Source: JACDBZ01 sp036262075 (GTDB lineage Bacteria; Chloroflexota; Limnocylindria; QHBO01). From it: 19,722 bases of DNA. A program made the translations under genes and the position numbers. The stretch is from contig DATAJO010000035.1 of NCBI GenBank assembly GCA_036262075.1, positions 1 through 19,722 on the forward strand. Direction: 5' to 3'. Every line of letters starts with the position of its first letter. The stretch's first letter is position 1. The notes beneath the pieces were generated by a model. The model saw only the letters and a list, made by a program, of their open reading frames with translations, did no database searches and was not told the DNA's origin. Below, piece after piece: positions 1 to 6,481 of this stretch.

Positions 1-252
1 GTAGATCTCGGTGTGGATCGGCATCTCGCGGTGCAGCGGCTGGCCCTGGGTCAGCTGGTTGCCGTCGAGGTCGATGGCCATCACGTCCTCGGGCCGGATC
101 TCGCCCAGCCCCAGGCCCTGGGGCTTGACCCAGATCGTCTCCGAGCCGGGTGCCCGGGCGCTGACGTGCCCGAGGTGGTAGTGCTCCTGGCCCTGGTCGT
201 ACAGGATCTTGCAGGACTGGGAGACGAGCAGACGCAGCTCATCGTCGGTCAC
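1..252 (-). CDS. Class II aldolase/adducin-family protein, N-terminal part (runs off left edge)
   Basis: Only the first 84 codons are in the window. The start is GTG at 252-250, with a good Shine-Dalgarno AAGGAGA (complement of 261-267) 8 bases upstream. The peptide has the class II aldolase N-terminal pattern: a GHVSAR segment at residues 28-33, a WVKPQG strand at 41-46, then an E-x3-H-x3-Y pattern (E76, H80, Y84) that normally places the metal-binding/catalytic Glu just before the zinc-binding HxH. The HxH would lie beyond the edge. Family members are zinc-dependent sugar-phosphate aldolases, dehydratases, or decarboxylases such as 3,4-dihydroxyphthalate decarboxylase; the GHVSAR form is common in the last type, by recollection only. 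It lies 124 bp downstream of the amidohydrolase and probably shares its transcript. The exact reaction cannot be assigned. Confidence 0.85.
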   Translation of the reverse strand, partial: MTDDELRLLVSQSCKILYDQGQEHYHLGHVSARAPGSETIWVKPQGLGLGEIRPEDVMAIDLDGNQLTQGQPLHREMPIHTEIY

Positions 253-280
253 GAACGTTCTCTCCTTGTGCTGGGGTGGA

Positions 281-300
281 GGGCTCGCCGCTGCGAGCCC
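281..300 (-). other. Intercistronic hairpin
   Basis: An 8-bp perfect stem (GGGCTCGC 281-288 with GCGAGCCC 293-300, 4-base loop) lies in the 124-bp gap between the amidohydrolase stop (377) and the class II aldolase start (252). No T-tract follows on the minus strand, so it is not a classical intrinsic terminator. It could modulate mRNA stability or attenuate transcription. I see nothing else in the gap apart from the ribosome binding site of the downstream gene. Confidence 0.4.
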
Positions 301-376
301 GTGTGACATGACCCTTCCACGCCATCCCGCCACGGCCGCGACCGTTCGGCGGGCGTCCGGTGCACGGGCCGCGCGG

Positions 377-1756
377 TCAGGCCCATGGCCAGGTGCCGGC
401 GGCGTCGAGGCCCGCGCGGGCCACGAGCGCCCGAGCGGCGTGCGACGCGCGCTCGAGGACCTCGTGCTCGTCGACGCCGACGATCCGCCGCCGGTCGAGC
501 ACGACCGTGCCGTCGACGATCACCGTCTCGACGTCCTCCGGGTGCGCGGAGTGGACGATCGACGACACCGGCCGATGGAGGGGCTGGTGATGTGGGCCGG
601 ACAGGTCGAGGACGACGAGGTCGGCCAGCCGTCCGGGCGCGATCGATCCGGCGTCGATCCCGAGGGCCCGGGCGCCGTTCCGCGTCGCCATGTCGAGCGC
701 GATCCCGGGCGGGACGGCGTCGGCCTGGCGGCGGGTGGCGCGCTGGAGCAGGGCCGCGGACTTCATGGTGCCGAGCATGTCCTGGTTGTCGTTGCTGGCC
801 GGCCCGTCGGTGCCGAGGGCGACCGCCAGGCCTCCGGCCTCGAGCATCGCGAGGTCGGCAACGCCGCTGCCGAGGTACATGTTGGAGACGGGGCAGTGGA
901 TGGCGGTGCCGCCCCGCGCCGCGAGGAGCGCGGCATCCGCCTCCGACACCGCCACGCAGTGCGCCGCCTGGAACCGTTCGTCGAGCACCCCGAGTGCGTC
1001 GAACCAGGCGACCTCGCTCATGCCGAGCGCCTCGTGCGAGGCGTCGGCCTCGGGCCGCGTCTCCGCCACGTGGGTATGGATGCCGGAGCCCGCCGCCGCG
1101 GCGATGCGGTGGCCGGCGACGATGGCCTCGGCCGGGGCGCGGGTGGCTCGCGGCGGGGTCAGCGCGAACCGGACGCGACCGCCGTACGAGCCATGGAGCT
1201 CGGTGAAGACTCGCTCCGTATCGGCCAGGTAGCCGGGGTCGAGGAAGTCGAGCCGCCCATCGGCGCCCCGCCCGTAGAGGGACTTCCCGAGCTGCGCCCG
1301 AAGCCCGGTCTCGCCGATCGCCCGGGCGGCCAGGGCGCAGGCCTCGGCGTCGTTGGGGTAGGCCTGCACGTTCGCGACCGCCGTCACCCCCGAGCGCAGG
1401 TTCTCGATGGCTCCGACCAGGGTGAAGAGGTATGCGTCCTCGGCGGTCATGGCCTCGTAGGCGGGGACCATCACCGCGGCGTGCCACTCGGCCAGCGGCC
1501 GCCCGCCGCCGAGCCCGCGCAGCCCGGCCTGGAAGAGATGGGTGTGGGCGTTCACCAGGCCGGGGAGCACGACGCGGTCGCGTGCGTCGACCACCGTCGT
1601 CGGGGAGCCGAGCTCGGCCTCGAGCACCGCGCGCTCGCCGAGCCCGGCGATACGGTTGCCGGCAATGGCGACGTCGGCGCGGCGAACCGTTCGATCGTCG
1701 TCCTGGGTGATGACCAGCCCGCCGCTCAGCAGGAGGTCCATGCCGATGGCCGGCAC
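377..1756 (-). CDS. Amidohydrolase, TRZ/ATZ (chlorohydrolase/deaminase) family
   Basis: A 459-residue metal-dependent hydrolase of the amidohydrolase superfamily, in the branch holding S-adenosylhomocysteine/methylthioadenosine deaminases, 8-oxoguanine deaminase and triazine hydrolases. It should deaminate or hydrolyse a C-N bond on a heteroaromatic ring in the cytoplasm. Metal ligands are visible: HTH at 71-73, HTHVAE at 227-232 (H229, E232), H266 in AAHCVAVS, and D317 in LGTDGPASNDNQDM. The HCPVSNMYLGSG segment (287-298) is also typical. The listed start is GTG at 1756; an in-frame ATG at 1741 is equally possible, since neither has a strong ribosome site. It starts 27 bp after the permease stop, so it is probably cotranscribed with the transporter. 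A paralogue (6482-7831) lies in the next operon. The substrate is unknown; the neighbouring transporter suggests an imported N-heterocycle. Confidence 0.9.
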   Translation of the reverse strand: MPAIGMDLLLSGGLVITQDDDRTVRRADVAIAGNRIAGLGERAVLEAELGSPTTVVDARDRVVLPGLVNAHTHLFQAGLRGLGGGRPLAEWHAAVMVPAYEAMTAEDAYLFTLVGAIENLRSGVTAVANVQAYPNDAEACALAARAIGETGLRAQLGKSLYGRGADGRLDFLDPGYLADTERVFTELHGSYGGRVRFALTPPRATRAPAEAIVAGHRIAAAAGSGIHTHVAETRPEADASHEALGMSEVAWFDALGVLDERFQAAHCVAVSEADAALLAARGGTAIHCPVSNMYLGSGVADLAMLEAGGLAVALGTDGPASNDNQDMLGTMKSAALLQRATRRQADAVPPGIALDMATRNGARALGIDAGSIAPGRLADLVVLDLSGPHHQPLHRPVSSIVHSAHPEDVETVIVDGTVVLDRRRIVGVDEHEVLERASHAARALVARAGLDAAGTWPWA

Positions 1757-1783
1757 CTCGCCGGTGGCCGCGACCGGCGAGGG

Positions 1784-2569
1784 CTAGGCACCCTCCTGCT
1801 TCCAGGCCGAGAACCGACGCTCCAGGGCGCCGACGGCACCGAGGAGGATCGTCCCCAGGATCGCGAAGATGAGGACGCCGAGCAGCGCCTCGGGCACGCG
1901 GAATCGGGAGGCCTCGGTCCGGATGATGCCGCCGATGCCGGTGAGGTCCAGGAACATCTCAGCGATGACGACGCCGATGAGTGCCCGGCCCATGCCGATC
2001 TTGATGCCGGTGAGGACGTAGGGGACGGCTCCCGGCAGGATGACGTGGCGCAGCAGGTCGCGCTCGCTGGCCTGGAAGGAGCGGCCGACCTCGATCAGGT
2101 CCGGCCGCGAATGGCGCACGCCGATCGCGGTGCTGAGCATGATGGGAATTGCCGTTCCCAACCAGATGACGAAGACCCGGCCCCAGAATCCGATCCCGAA
2201 CCAGATGATGATGAGCGGGGTCAGCACGATGCGGGGGGTCGCGTAGATGCCGTCGATGTAGGGCTCCACCACGTCCGAGAGCGCCGGCATGCGGCCCAGC
2301 GCGACCCCGACCGCGATACCGGTGATGATCGAGATGACCACGCCGACGGCCAGTGTGGTCAGGGTGATCACGATCGCCTCCTGGAGGCGACCGCTCTCGA
2401 TGAGCCCTCCTGCGGCCTCGATCACCGCGCTGGGTGGTGCGAAGAGCAGCGGATTCATCGCCCGCCCGTACAGCTCCCAGGCGGTCAGGAATACGATCCC
2501 GAACGCGACGGGGAGGTAGACGGAGGGCTGGGTCAGCCGCCCGAGCGCGCTCCGCGCCGCAGCAGTCAT
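1784..2569 (-). CDS. ABC transporter permease, NitT/TauT (SsuC-like) family
   Basis: A 261-residue integral membrane protein of the nitrate/sulfonate/taurine/thiamine-precursor permease family. Hydrophobic segments are spread over its length, beginning at about residues 18-33. A typical cytoplasmic EAA loop follows the family pattern (EVGRSFQASERDLLRHVILP, then GIKIGMGRALIGVVIAEM), which contacts the ATPase. The start is ATG at 2569; no in-frame alternative start lies upstream before the SBP gene. The ribosome site is weak. It lies downstream of the solute-binding protein, separated by a strong hairpin. It differs clearly from the second permease (3853-4629), so the transporter probably has a heterodimeric membrane core, with the ATPase from 4897-5730. 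The imported compound cannot be read from the sequence. Confidence 0.93.
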   Translation of the reverse strand: MTAAARSALGRLTQPSVYLPVAFGIVFLTAWELYGRAMNPLLFAPPSAVIEAAGGLIESGRLQEAIVITLTTLAVGVVISIITGIAVGVALGRMPALSDVVEPYIDGIYATPRIVLTPLIIIWFGIGFWGRVFVIWLGTAIPIMLSTAIGVRHSRPDLIEVGRSFQASERDLLRHVILPGAVPYVLTGIKIGMGRALIGVVIAEMFLDLTGIGGIIRTEASRFRVPEALLGVLIFAILGTILLGAVGALERRFSAWKQEGA

Positions 2570-2642
2570 GCTGGCGTCGCCATCCGTCGTCGTTCCACCG
2601 GCTCGTCCTTTCGCAAACGGTTCATGAAGTCGGGGGAGCTGT

Positions 2643-2672
2643 GCGCCGGGAGCGGCGGACCGCTCCCGGCGC
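2643..2672 (-). other. Strong GC hairpin between SBP and permease genes
   Basis: A perfect 13-bp inverted repeat (2643-2655 with 2660-2672) with a 4-base loop begins 12 bases after the solute-binding-protein stop codon. On the coding (minus) strand no run of T follows, so full intrinsic termination is unlikely. Hairpins just after SBP genes commonly protect the upstream message from 3' decay and leave the downstream permease at a lower level; that role is inferred here. Confidence 0.6.
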
Positions 2673-2684
2673 GTTATCAGAACG

Positions 2685-3794
2685 TCAGCCCTGGCCGCAG
2701 CCCATCTCGGCCGCTTCCTCCAGGTAGGACAGATCGATCATCTCCTCGGCCACGACGGGCTCCGAGATATCGCCGATCTCCAGGAGGATGTCCGCCAGTG
2801 CCTGCACGCCCTCGACATCGAGGATCTCGTCAGGGTTGGTCGGCCACATGTTCACTTCGGTGGCGAAGTCCCAGACCTCGGCCAGGGACTCCTCCGGCGC
2901 GTCGATGCGCTCGACGGCCCACTCGACGTAGCGGTCCTTGTCGGCCGTGATCCAGGCGTTGGCCTCGAGGTTGGCGCAGGCCCACGCCAGCGCGACCTCG
3001 GGATTCGCCTCCCAGTACTCCGTGTAGGCGTAGTACACGTCGTTGGGGAATTCCGGCCGCACCTCGGAGAAGTAGGCCAGGATCTGGAGGCTGTCCGACT
3101 GTGACTGCAGCTCGAACCAGTCGTCGATGGTCAGCGCAGCCGACGACGCCACGCCGGACACGAGCGCGGCCGCGCGGTCGCCACTCGAGCCGATCTGGGC
3201 GAGCTCGACGTCGTTGTCCGGGTCGAGCCCCACGTCCTCGAGCGCGAAGCGCATGAGCAGCGTGTTGAACCCTGCCGGGCCGGACGTTGCGATGGTGGTG
3301 CCGGCCAGGTCCTCGACGCTCTCGTACTCGTCCTGGGCCACGAGGACGTAGTCCATCTTGCTCTTGGCCGACCCGATGCCGATCATGTCCTCGCCACCGG
3401 ACACGCCGATGATGAGCTCGTCGGCGTCGTGCGTCCCGGCGATATTGCTCTCGCCGGCGAGGATCGCGTCCAGGCCGGACTGCTGCGACAGGACGACGTT
3501 CTCGACGCTGGCGCCCCACTCCTCCATGAGCTCGACCGTCCGCAGGAACGATGCGTCGAGGCCCGAGGCCAGGGTGCTCGTCGTGACGATCTCGACCCCG
3601 GAGAGGTCGAAGCTGATGCCGTCGCCGCCCTGCGACTCAGTCGCCTGCGACTCGCCCGCGTCCGCCGATGCGGCGGTCGAGGTTCCGGCGTCGCCAGAAC
3701 AGGCCGCCAGCAAGAGGGCCCCGGCCGCCATTACGGCCGGAATCCGAAGCCAATGCGGTCGCCTCGACCGCCCGTGCAGAGTGTCCACTTCCAA
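2685..3794 (-). CDS. ABC transporter substrate-binding lipoprotein (NMT1/SsuA-like)
   Basis: A 369-residue extracytoplasmic solute-binding protein. It has a basic N-terminus (GRSRRPHWLR), a hydrophobic core, and a lipobox LLAAC whose lipidated Cys is residue 32. A Ser/Ala/Gly/Glu-rich linker follows (about 33-58), then an acidic periplasmic-binding fold of the NMT1/THI5-SsuA type. The central segment VEDLAGTTIATSGPAGFNTLL matches the usual 'dL.GK.I' strand of these proteins. The start is TTG at 3794, preceded by GAGGAG with good spacing; an in-frame GTG at 3788 is a possible alternative. The 58-bp gap upstream places it in one transcript with the permease. Relatives bind small organic anions, sulfonates or pyrimidine-like compounds; the ligand here is unknown. 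Enzyme context suggests an N-heterocycle. Confidence 0.92.
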   Translation of the reverse strand: MEVDTLHGRSRRPHWLRIPAVMAAGALLLAACSGDAGTSTAASADAGESQATESQGGDGISFDLSGVEIVTTSTLASGLDASFLRTVELMEEWGASVENVVLSQQSGLDAILAGESNIAGTHDADELIIGVSGGEDMIGIGSAKSKMDYVLVAQDEYESVEDLAGTTIATSGPAGFNTLLMRFALEDVGLDPDNDVELAQIGSSGDRAAALVSGVASSAALTIDDWFELQSQSDSLQILAYFSEVRPEFPNDVYYAYTEYWEANPEVALAWACANLEANAWITADKDRYVEWAVERIDAPEESLAEVWDFATEVNMWPTNPDEILDVEGVQALADILLEIGDISEPVVAEEMIDLSYLEEAAEMGCGQG

Positions 3795-3852
3795 CTTCCT
3801 CTCCTCGCCTGAATGAAATGCCCGATTCGCCGGGCTCAGCTCCCCCGGTGGG

Positions 3853-4629
3853 TCATACCGTCCTCCAGTACTCGAACCGATGCTCGATACGGGCGAAGAT
3901 CTTCGTCAGCGCGATGCCGAGCAGGGGCAGGCTGATGATCGAGGCGATGAGGAAATCGGTCCGGAAGGACGACCCATACCCCATGATCAGGCCGCCGATG
4001 CCTCCGAGCCGCAGGAAGACCTCGGCGATCGCCATGCCGACGACCGCTCGTCCGATGCCGAGCCGGAGGCCGGCCATGATGAACGGCACGGCGGACGGCA
4101 GCACCACGGCGCGAAGGATTCCGAGCTCGGAGCGGACCCCGAACGAGCGCGACACCTCGATGAGGTCGCGCGGCGCGTCCTTCACGCCTGCGTAGACGTT
4201 GTAGAGAATCGCGAAGAAGGCCGCCAGGAACACGACCACGATGCGGCCAGGAAGCCCGAACCCGAACCACACCAGGATGAGGGGCACGAGCGCGATGTCC
4301 GGCGTTGCATACAACGCATTGATGAATGGGGACAGCATCTGGTCGAGCGACCGGTAGCGTCCGATGACGATCCCCATCGCGAACGCCACCACGGCCGCGA
4401 GACCGAACCCGATGAACAGGAGTCGAAGGCTCTCGCCCATGGCCTCGATGAGGGATCCGTCCAGCAGGATCTCGGTGAACGCGACGACCACCGACGAGAA
4501 GGGCGGCAGGAGGATGGGATTCGTGAGCCGCCCGCCGATCTCCCATGCCCCGAAGACCAGGAGGGCGAAGGCCAGATGGCCCGCGACCCGTCGACCTCTG
4601 GCTGGAGTCCCTCCGGTGGTGGCTGTCAA
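3853..4629 (-). CDS. ABC transporter permease, NitT/TauT (SsuC-like) family, first gene of transporter operon
   Basis: A 258-residue permease with several hydrophobic segments and the family EAA loop (EVSRSFGVRSELGILRAVVL, then GLRLGIGRAVVGMAIAEVF). The start is read as TTG at 4629, because GAGGAG lies 5 bases upstream and no ATG or GTG fits the N-terminus. It is the promoter-proximal gene of the leftward operon and faces the divergent ATPase gene across the 4630-4896 control region. It shares the fold but not close sequence with the second permease (1784-2569). The arrangement permease, SBP, permease on one strand, with the ATPase on the other, is a complete importer with a likely heterodimeric membrane domain. 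Confidence 0.93.
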   Translation of the reverse strand: MTATTGGTPARGRRVAGHLAFALLVFGAWEIGGRLTNPILLPPFSSVVVAFTEILLDGSLIEAMGESLRLLFIGFGLAAVVAFAMGIVIGRYRSLDQMLSPFINALYATPDIALVPLILVWFGFGLPGRIVVVFLAAFFAILYNVYAGVKDAPRDLIEVSRSFGVRSELGILRAVVLPSAVPFIMAGLRLGIGRAVVGMAIAEVFLRLGGIGGLIMGYGSSFRTDFLIASIISLPLLGIALTKIFARIEHRFEYWRTV

Positions 4630-4775
4630 CGCAACTCCTCAGTCGGCGTGGGGTTCCGGCGTCCGACGCGGTCCATCGACCGGCTTCCGGGACATCGTGA
4701 AGGTTGGATGGTACGGCATACAGTCAACGTGTCGAGGCCCACTTTGCGCGCATCCAACCCGTGCGCGGGTCGTAG

Positions 4776-4783
4776 TGTATACA
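4776..4783. promoter_or_regulatory. Predicted operator, TGTATACA core
   Basis: Palindromic TGTATACA in the context GTGTATACAATC. It is AT-rich against very GC-rich surroundings, and the same core occurs in two other promoter regions of this window (10216, 11305). It probably binds a dimeric repressor controlling both divergent transporter transcripts. The symmetry outside the core is weaker than at the 11302-11315 site. Confidence 0.6.
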
Positions 4784-4821
4784 ATCACCGTTGCTCGCGA
4801 GCGAGTGGCAGCCAGCGGCGT

Positions 4822-4851
4822 CGTATGCTGGTTGGCCGTATGCTGGTTCGC
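4822..4851. repeat. Tandem 15-bp direct repeat
   Basis: Two adjacent copies of CGTATGCTGGTTSGC (4822-4836 and 4837-4851; S is G then C) lie between the operator and the ATPase gene. Each copy contains TATGCT, which resembles a -10 box, but no matching -35 is evident. It may be slippage-generated or a pair of binding half-sites. Confidence 0.6.
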
Positions 4852-4896
4852 CACCCGACGCTGACCGATTGAGGAGTTGGAACAATCGCCACGCAG

Positions 4897-5730
4897 ATGA
4901 TCGCCCTGGACGGGATCAGCAAGACGTTTCGATGGAAGGCCAAGGGCGAGCAGCACGAAGTGCTCGCGCTCGACGGCGTCAGCTTCGAGATCCGGCGCGA
5001 GGAGTTTCTCTCCATCATCGGTCCCAGCGGATGCGGGAAGACGACGCTCCTGCGGATCATGGCCAACCTCATCGAGCCGGATGGCGGGGAGGTGCGCATC
5101 GAGGGCCGAGCGGTCACCAAGCCGGGGCCCGAGCGCGCCATGGTGTTCCAGCAGTTTGGGCTGTTCCCATGGAAGACCGTCCTCGACAACGTCAAGTTCC
5201 CGCTCAAGGTGCGCCGCGTTTCCGACGCTGAGGCAACCGAGCGCGCGCGCGCCCAGCTTCTGCGCGTCGGGCTCGAGAAGTTCGAGGCAAGCCATCCGCA
5301 CCAGCTGTCCGGTGGCATGCAGCAGCGCGTCGGGCTCGCCAGGGCGCTGGTCGCCGAGCCGGACATCCTGCTCATGGACGAGCCGTTCGGCGCCATCGAC
5401 GCCCAGACGCGAGAGGCCATGCAGGAGGAGCTGATGAAGCTCGTGGCGGGGACCGGCAAGACCGTCGTCTTCGTCACCCACGACCTCGACGAGGCCGTCC
5501 TGCTCTCCGATCGCGTGGTCGTCCTGGCGCGTCGCCCGGGCAGGGTTCAGCGCATCATGGACATCGACCTGCCCCGCCCGCGATGGGACTACGACGCCCG
5601 CGCCGATCGACGGTTCGCCGAAGCCCGGCGCCAGCTGTGGGCGCTCCTGCGAGGGGACGTCCTCGACGACGAGGCGCTCGAGGCGGAGCCGCCGGCGGAA
5701 GAGGTCGACCGCGGGGCCGTCCCCGTCTGA
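4897..5730 (+). CDS. ABC transporter ATP-binding protein, SsuB/TauB-like
   Basis: A 277-residue cytoplasmic ATPase that powers the importer encoded divergently. Motifs are complete: Walker A GPSGCGKTT (42-50), Q-loop Gln at 85/86, signature LSGGMQQR (137-144), Walker B ILLMDEP (157-163) and the switch His in VTHDLDEAV (H195). This is the pattern of NitT/TauT-family ATPases. The C-terminal tail of about 20 residues is acidic and rich in Glu/Ala and may be disordered. The annotated start is ATG at 4897, but the only Shine-Dalgarno-like sequence (GAGGAG 4871-4876) is 20 bases away. An in-frame ATC at 4885 has ideal spacing and would add four residues (see findings). The gene ends 18 bp from the convergent class II aldolase gene. 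Confidence 0.95.
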   Translation: MIALDGISKTFRWKAKGEQHEVLALDGVSFEIRREEFLSIIGPSGCGKTTLLRIMANLIEPDGGEVRIEGRAVTKPGPERAMVFQQFGLFPWKTVLDNVKFPLKVRRVSDAEATERARAQLLRVGLEKFEASHPHQLSGGMQQRVGLARALVAEPDILLMDEPFGAIDAQTREAMQEELMKLVAGTGKTVVFVTHDLDEAVLLSDRVVVLARRPGRVQRIMDIDLPRPRWDYDARADRRFAEARRQLWALLRGDVLDDEALEAEPPAEEVDRGAVPV

Positions 5731-5748
5731 GTCACCCCCCGGTCTGAG

Positions 5749-6444
5749 TCACTCGCCGGTGGTGGTCCACTCGATGTACCGCCACAGCGCGGGCGGTCGC
5801 TCGTCGCCGGCGCGGCGCGACTCGATGTCGTCCCGGATCTCCTGCGGCAGCACCTCGGCGCCGCCGAAGGACGACGCCCAGACGAGCTGCTTCGCCGTCC
5901 GCTCGAGGTAGATCGCCCTGACGGTCGCGTCCGGCACCGATGTGCCGACGACGACGGCACCGTGGCCCTTCAGCATGCAGGCCGGCCCCGACCCGAGCGT
6001 GTCGGCGACGTTGTCGCCGACGACGTTGTCGCCGACGATCTCGCCCGAGTAGACGGGGAGCCCCTCACCGAACTCCAGGCCCTCGTGGGTGACGGCATGG
6101 ATCGGATGGCCGGCGGTCGAGATCGCGGTGGCGACCGGCGGATGGATGTGGATCACCGACTGGACGTCGGGCCGCGCGGCGTACACCTGCGTGTAGAGCG
6201 GGATCTCCCACGGGATCTCGTGGCCACCGTCGATCGCGCGGCCGTCATAGCCGAACGCGTTGACATGGTCCGGATCGCCCCCGCGAGGGATGCGGAGATG
6301 CTTGAGGTAGAAGCCGGGGCTTCCGTCTCCGCCATCGGGAATGCGGCAGGTGACGTGGCCCCAGACGTCGTCGAGTCGACGCGCCAGCTCACGGGCGGCG
6401 AGCAGCACCTGGGAGCGCAGCTGCCCATCGAGTTCGTCGGTCAT
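5749..6444 (-). CDS. Class II aldolase/adducin-family protein (aldolase or decarboxylase)
   Basis: A 231-residue single-domain protein of the zinc-dependent class II aldolase family. All expected active-site residues are present: E80, H99 and H101 in VIHIHPP, and H161 in KGHGAVVVG. The N-terminal segment WGHVTCRIP (28-36) corresponds to the conserved G(N/H)VS-R strand. Members include fuculose- and ribulose-phosphate aldolases and 3,4-dihydroxyphthalate decarboxylase; the reaction here is not determined. The start is ATG at 6444 with GGAGG seven to eight bases upstream. It is the last gene of the leftward operon, 37 bp after the amidohydrolase stop. A repeated VGDNV VGDNV sits at about residues 137-146 and reflects a 15-bp DNA duplication. 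Its stop lies next to that of the convergent ATPase gene, and no terminator hairpin is evident between them. Confidence 0.9.
   Translation of the reverse strand: MTDELDGQLRSQVLLAARELARRLDDVWGHVTCRIPDGGDGSPGFYLKHLRIPRGGDPDHVNAFGYDGRAIDGGHEIPWEIPLYTQVYAARPDVQSVIHIHPPVATAISTAGHPIHAVTHEGLEFGEGLPVYSGEIVGDNVVGDNVADTLGSGPACMLKGHGAVVVGTSVPDATVRAIYLERTAKQLVWASSFGGAEVLPQEIRDDIESRRAGDERPPALWRYIEWTTTGE
6011..6040. repeat. In-frame 15-bp tandem duplication inside class II aldolase gene
   Basis: TTGTCGCCGACGACG (6011-6025) is followed by TTGTCGCCGACGATC (6026-6040), near-identical copies that encode the doubled VGDNV peptide. The exact 15-bp period keeps the frame open and suggests a replication-slippage duplication. 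Confidence 0.7.
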
Positions 6445-6481
6445 CGGTGATCCTCCACGAAGTTCCCTGTCATCTCGGGGG

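Larger units (their letters stand above)
4630..4896. promoter_or_regulatory. Divergent control region of the ABC importer
   Basis: This 267-bp spacer separates the leftward permease operon from the rightward ATPase gene. No convincing gene lies in it. It holds the TGTATACA core at 4776-4783, a perfect 10-bp palindrome GCTCGCGAGC at 4793-4802, a tandem 15-bp repeat at 4822-4851, and GAGGAG at 4871-4876. I could not assign firm -35/-10 boxes for either direction. Confidence 0.7.

Noticed and set aside
2643..2672. Rho-independent terminator for the SBP gene
   Set aside because: The stem is strong, but no T-run follows on the minus strand, so it was kept as a hairpin only.
209..2950. 913-codon plus-strand open frame
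   Set aside because: It is antisense to the amidohydrolase, permease and SBP genes, has no recognisable domain, and the opposite strand carries clear family motifs throughout.
5725..5752. Repeated GTCTGAGTCAC at the convergent ends of the ATPase and aldolase genes
   Set aside because: Two 11-bp copies (5725-5735, 5742-5752) exist but look like a small chance or slippage duplication around stop codons; no hairpin or site function is evident.
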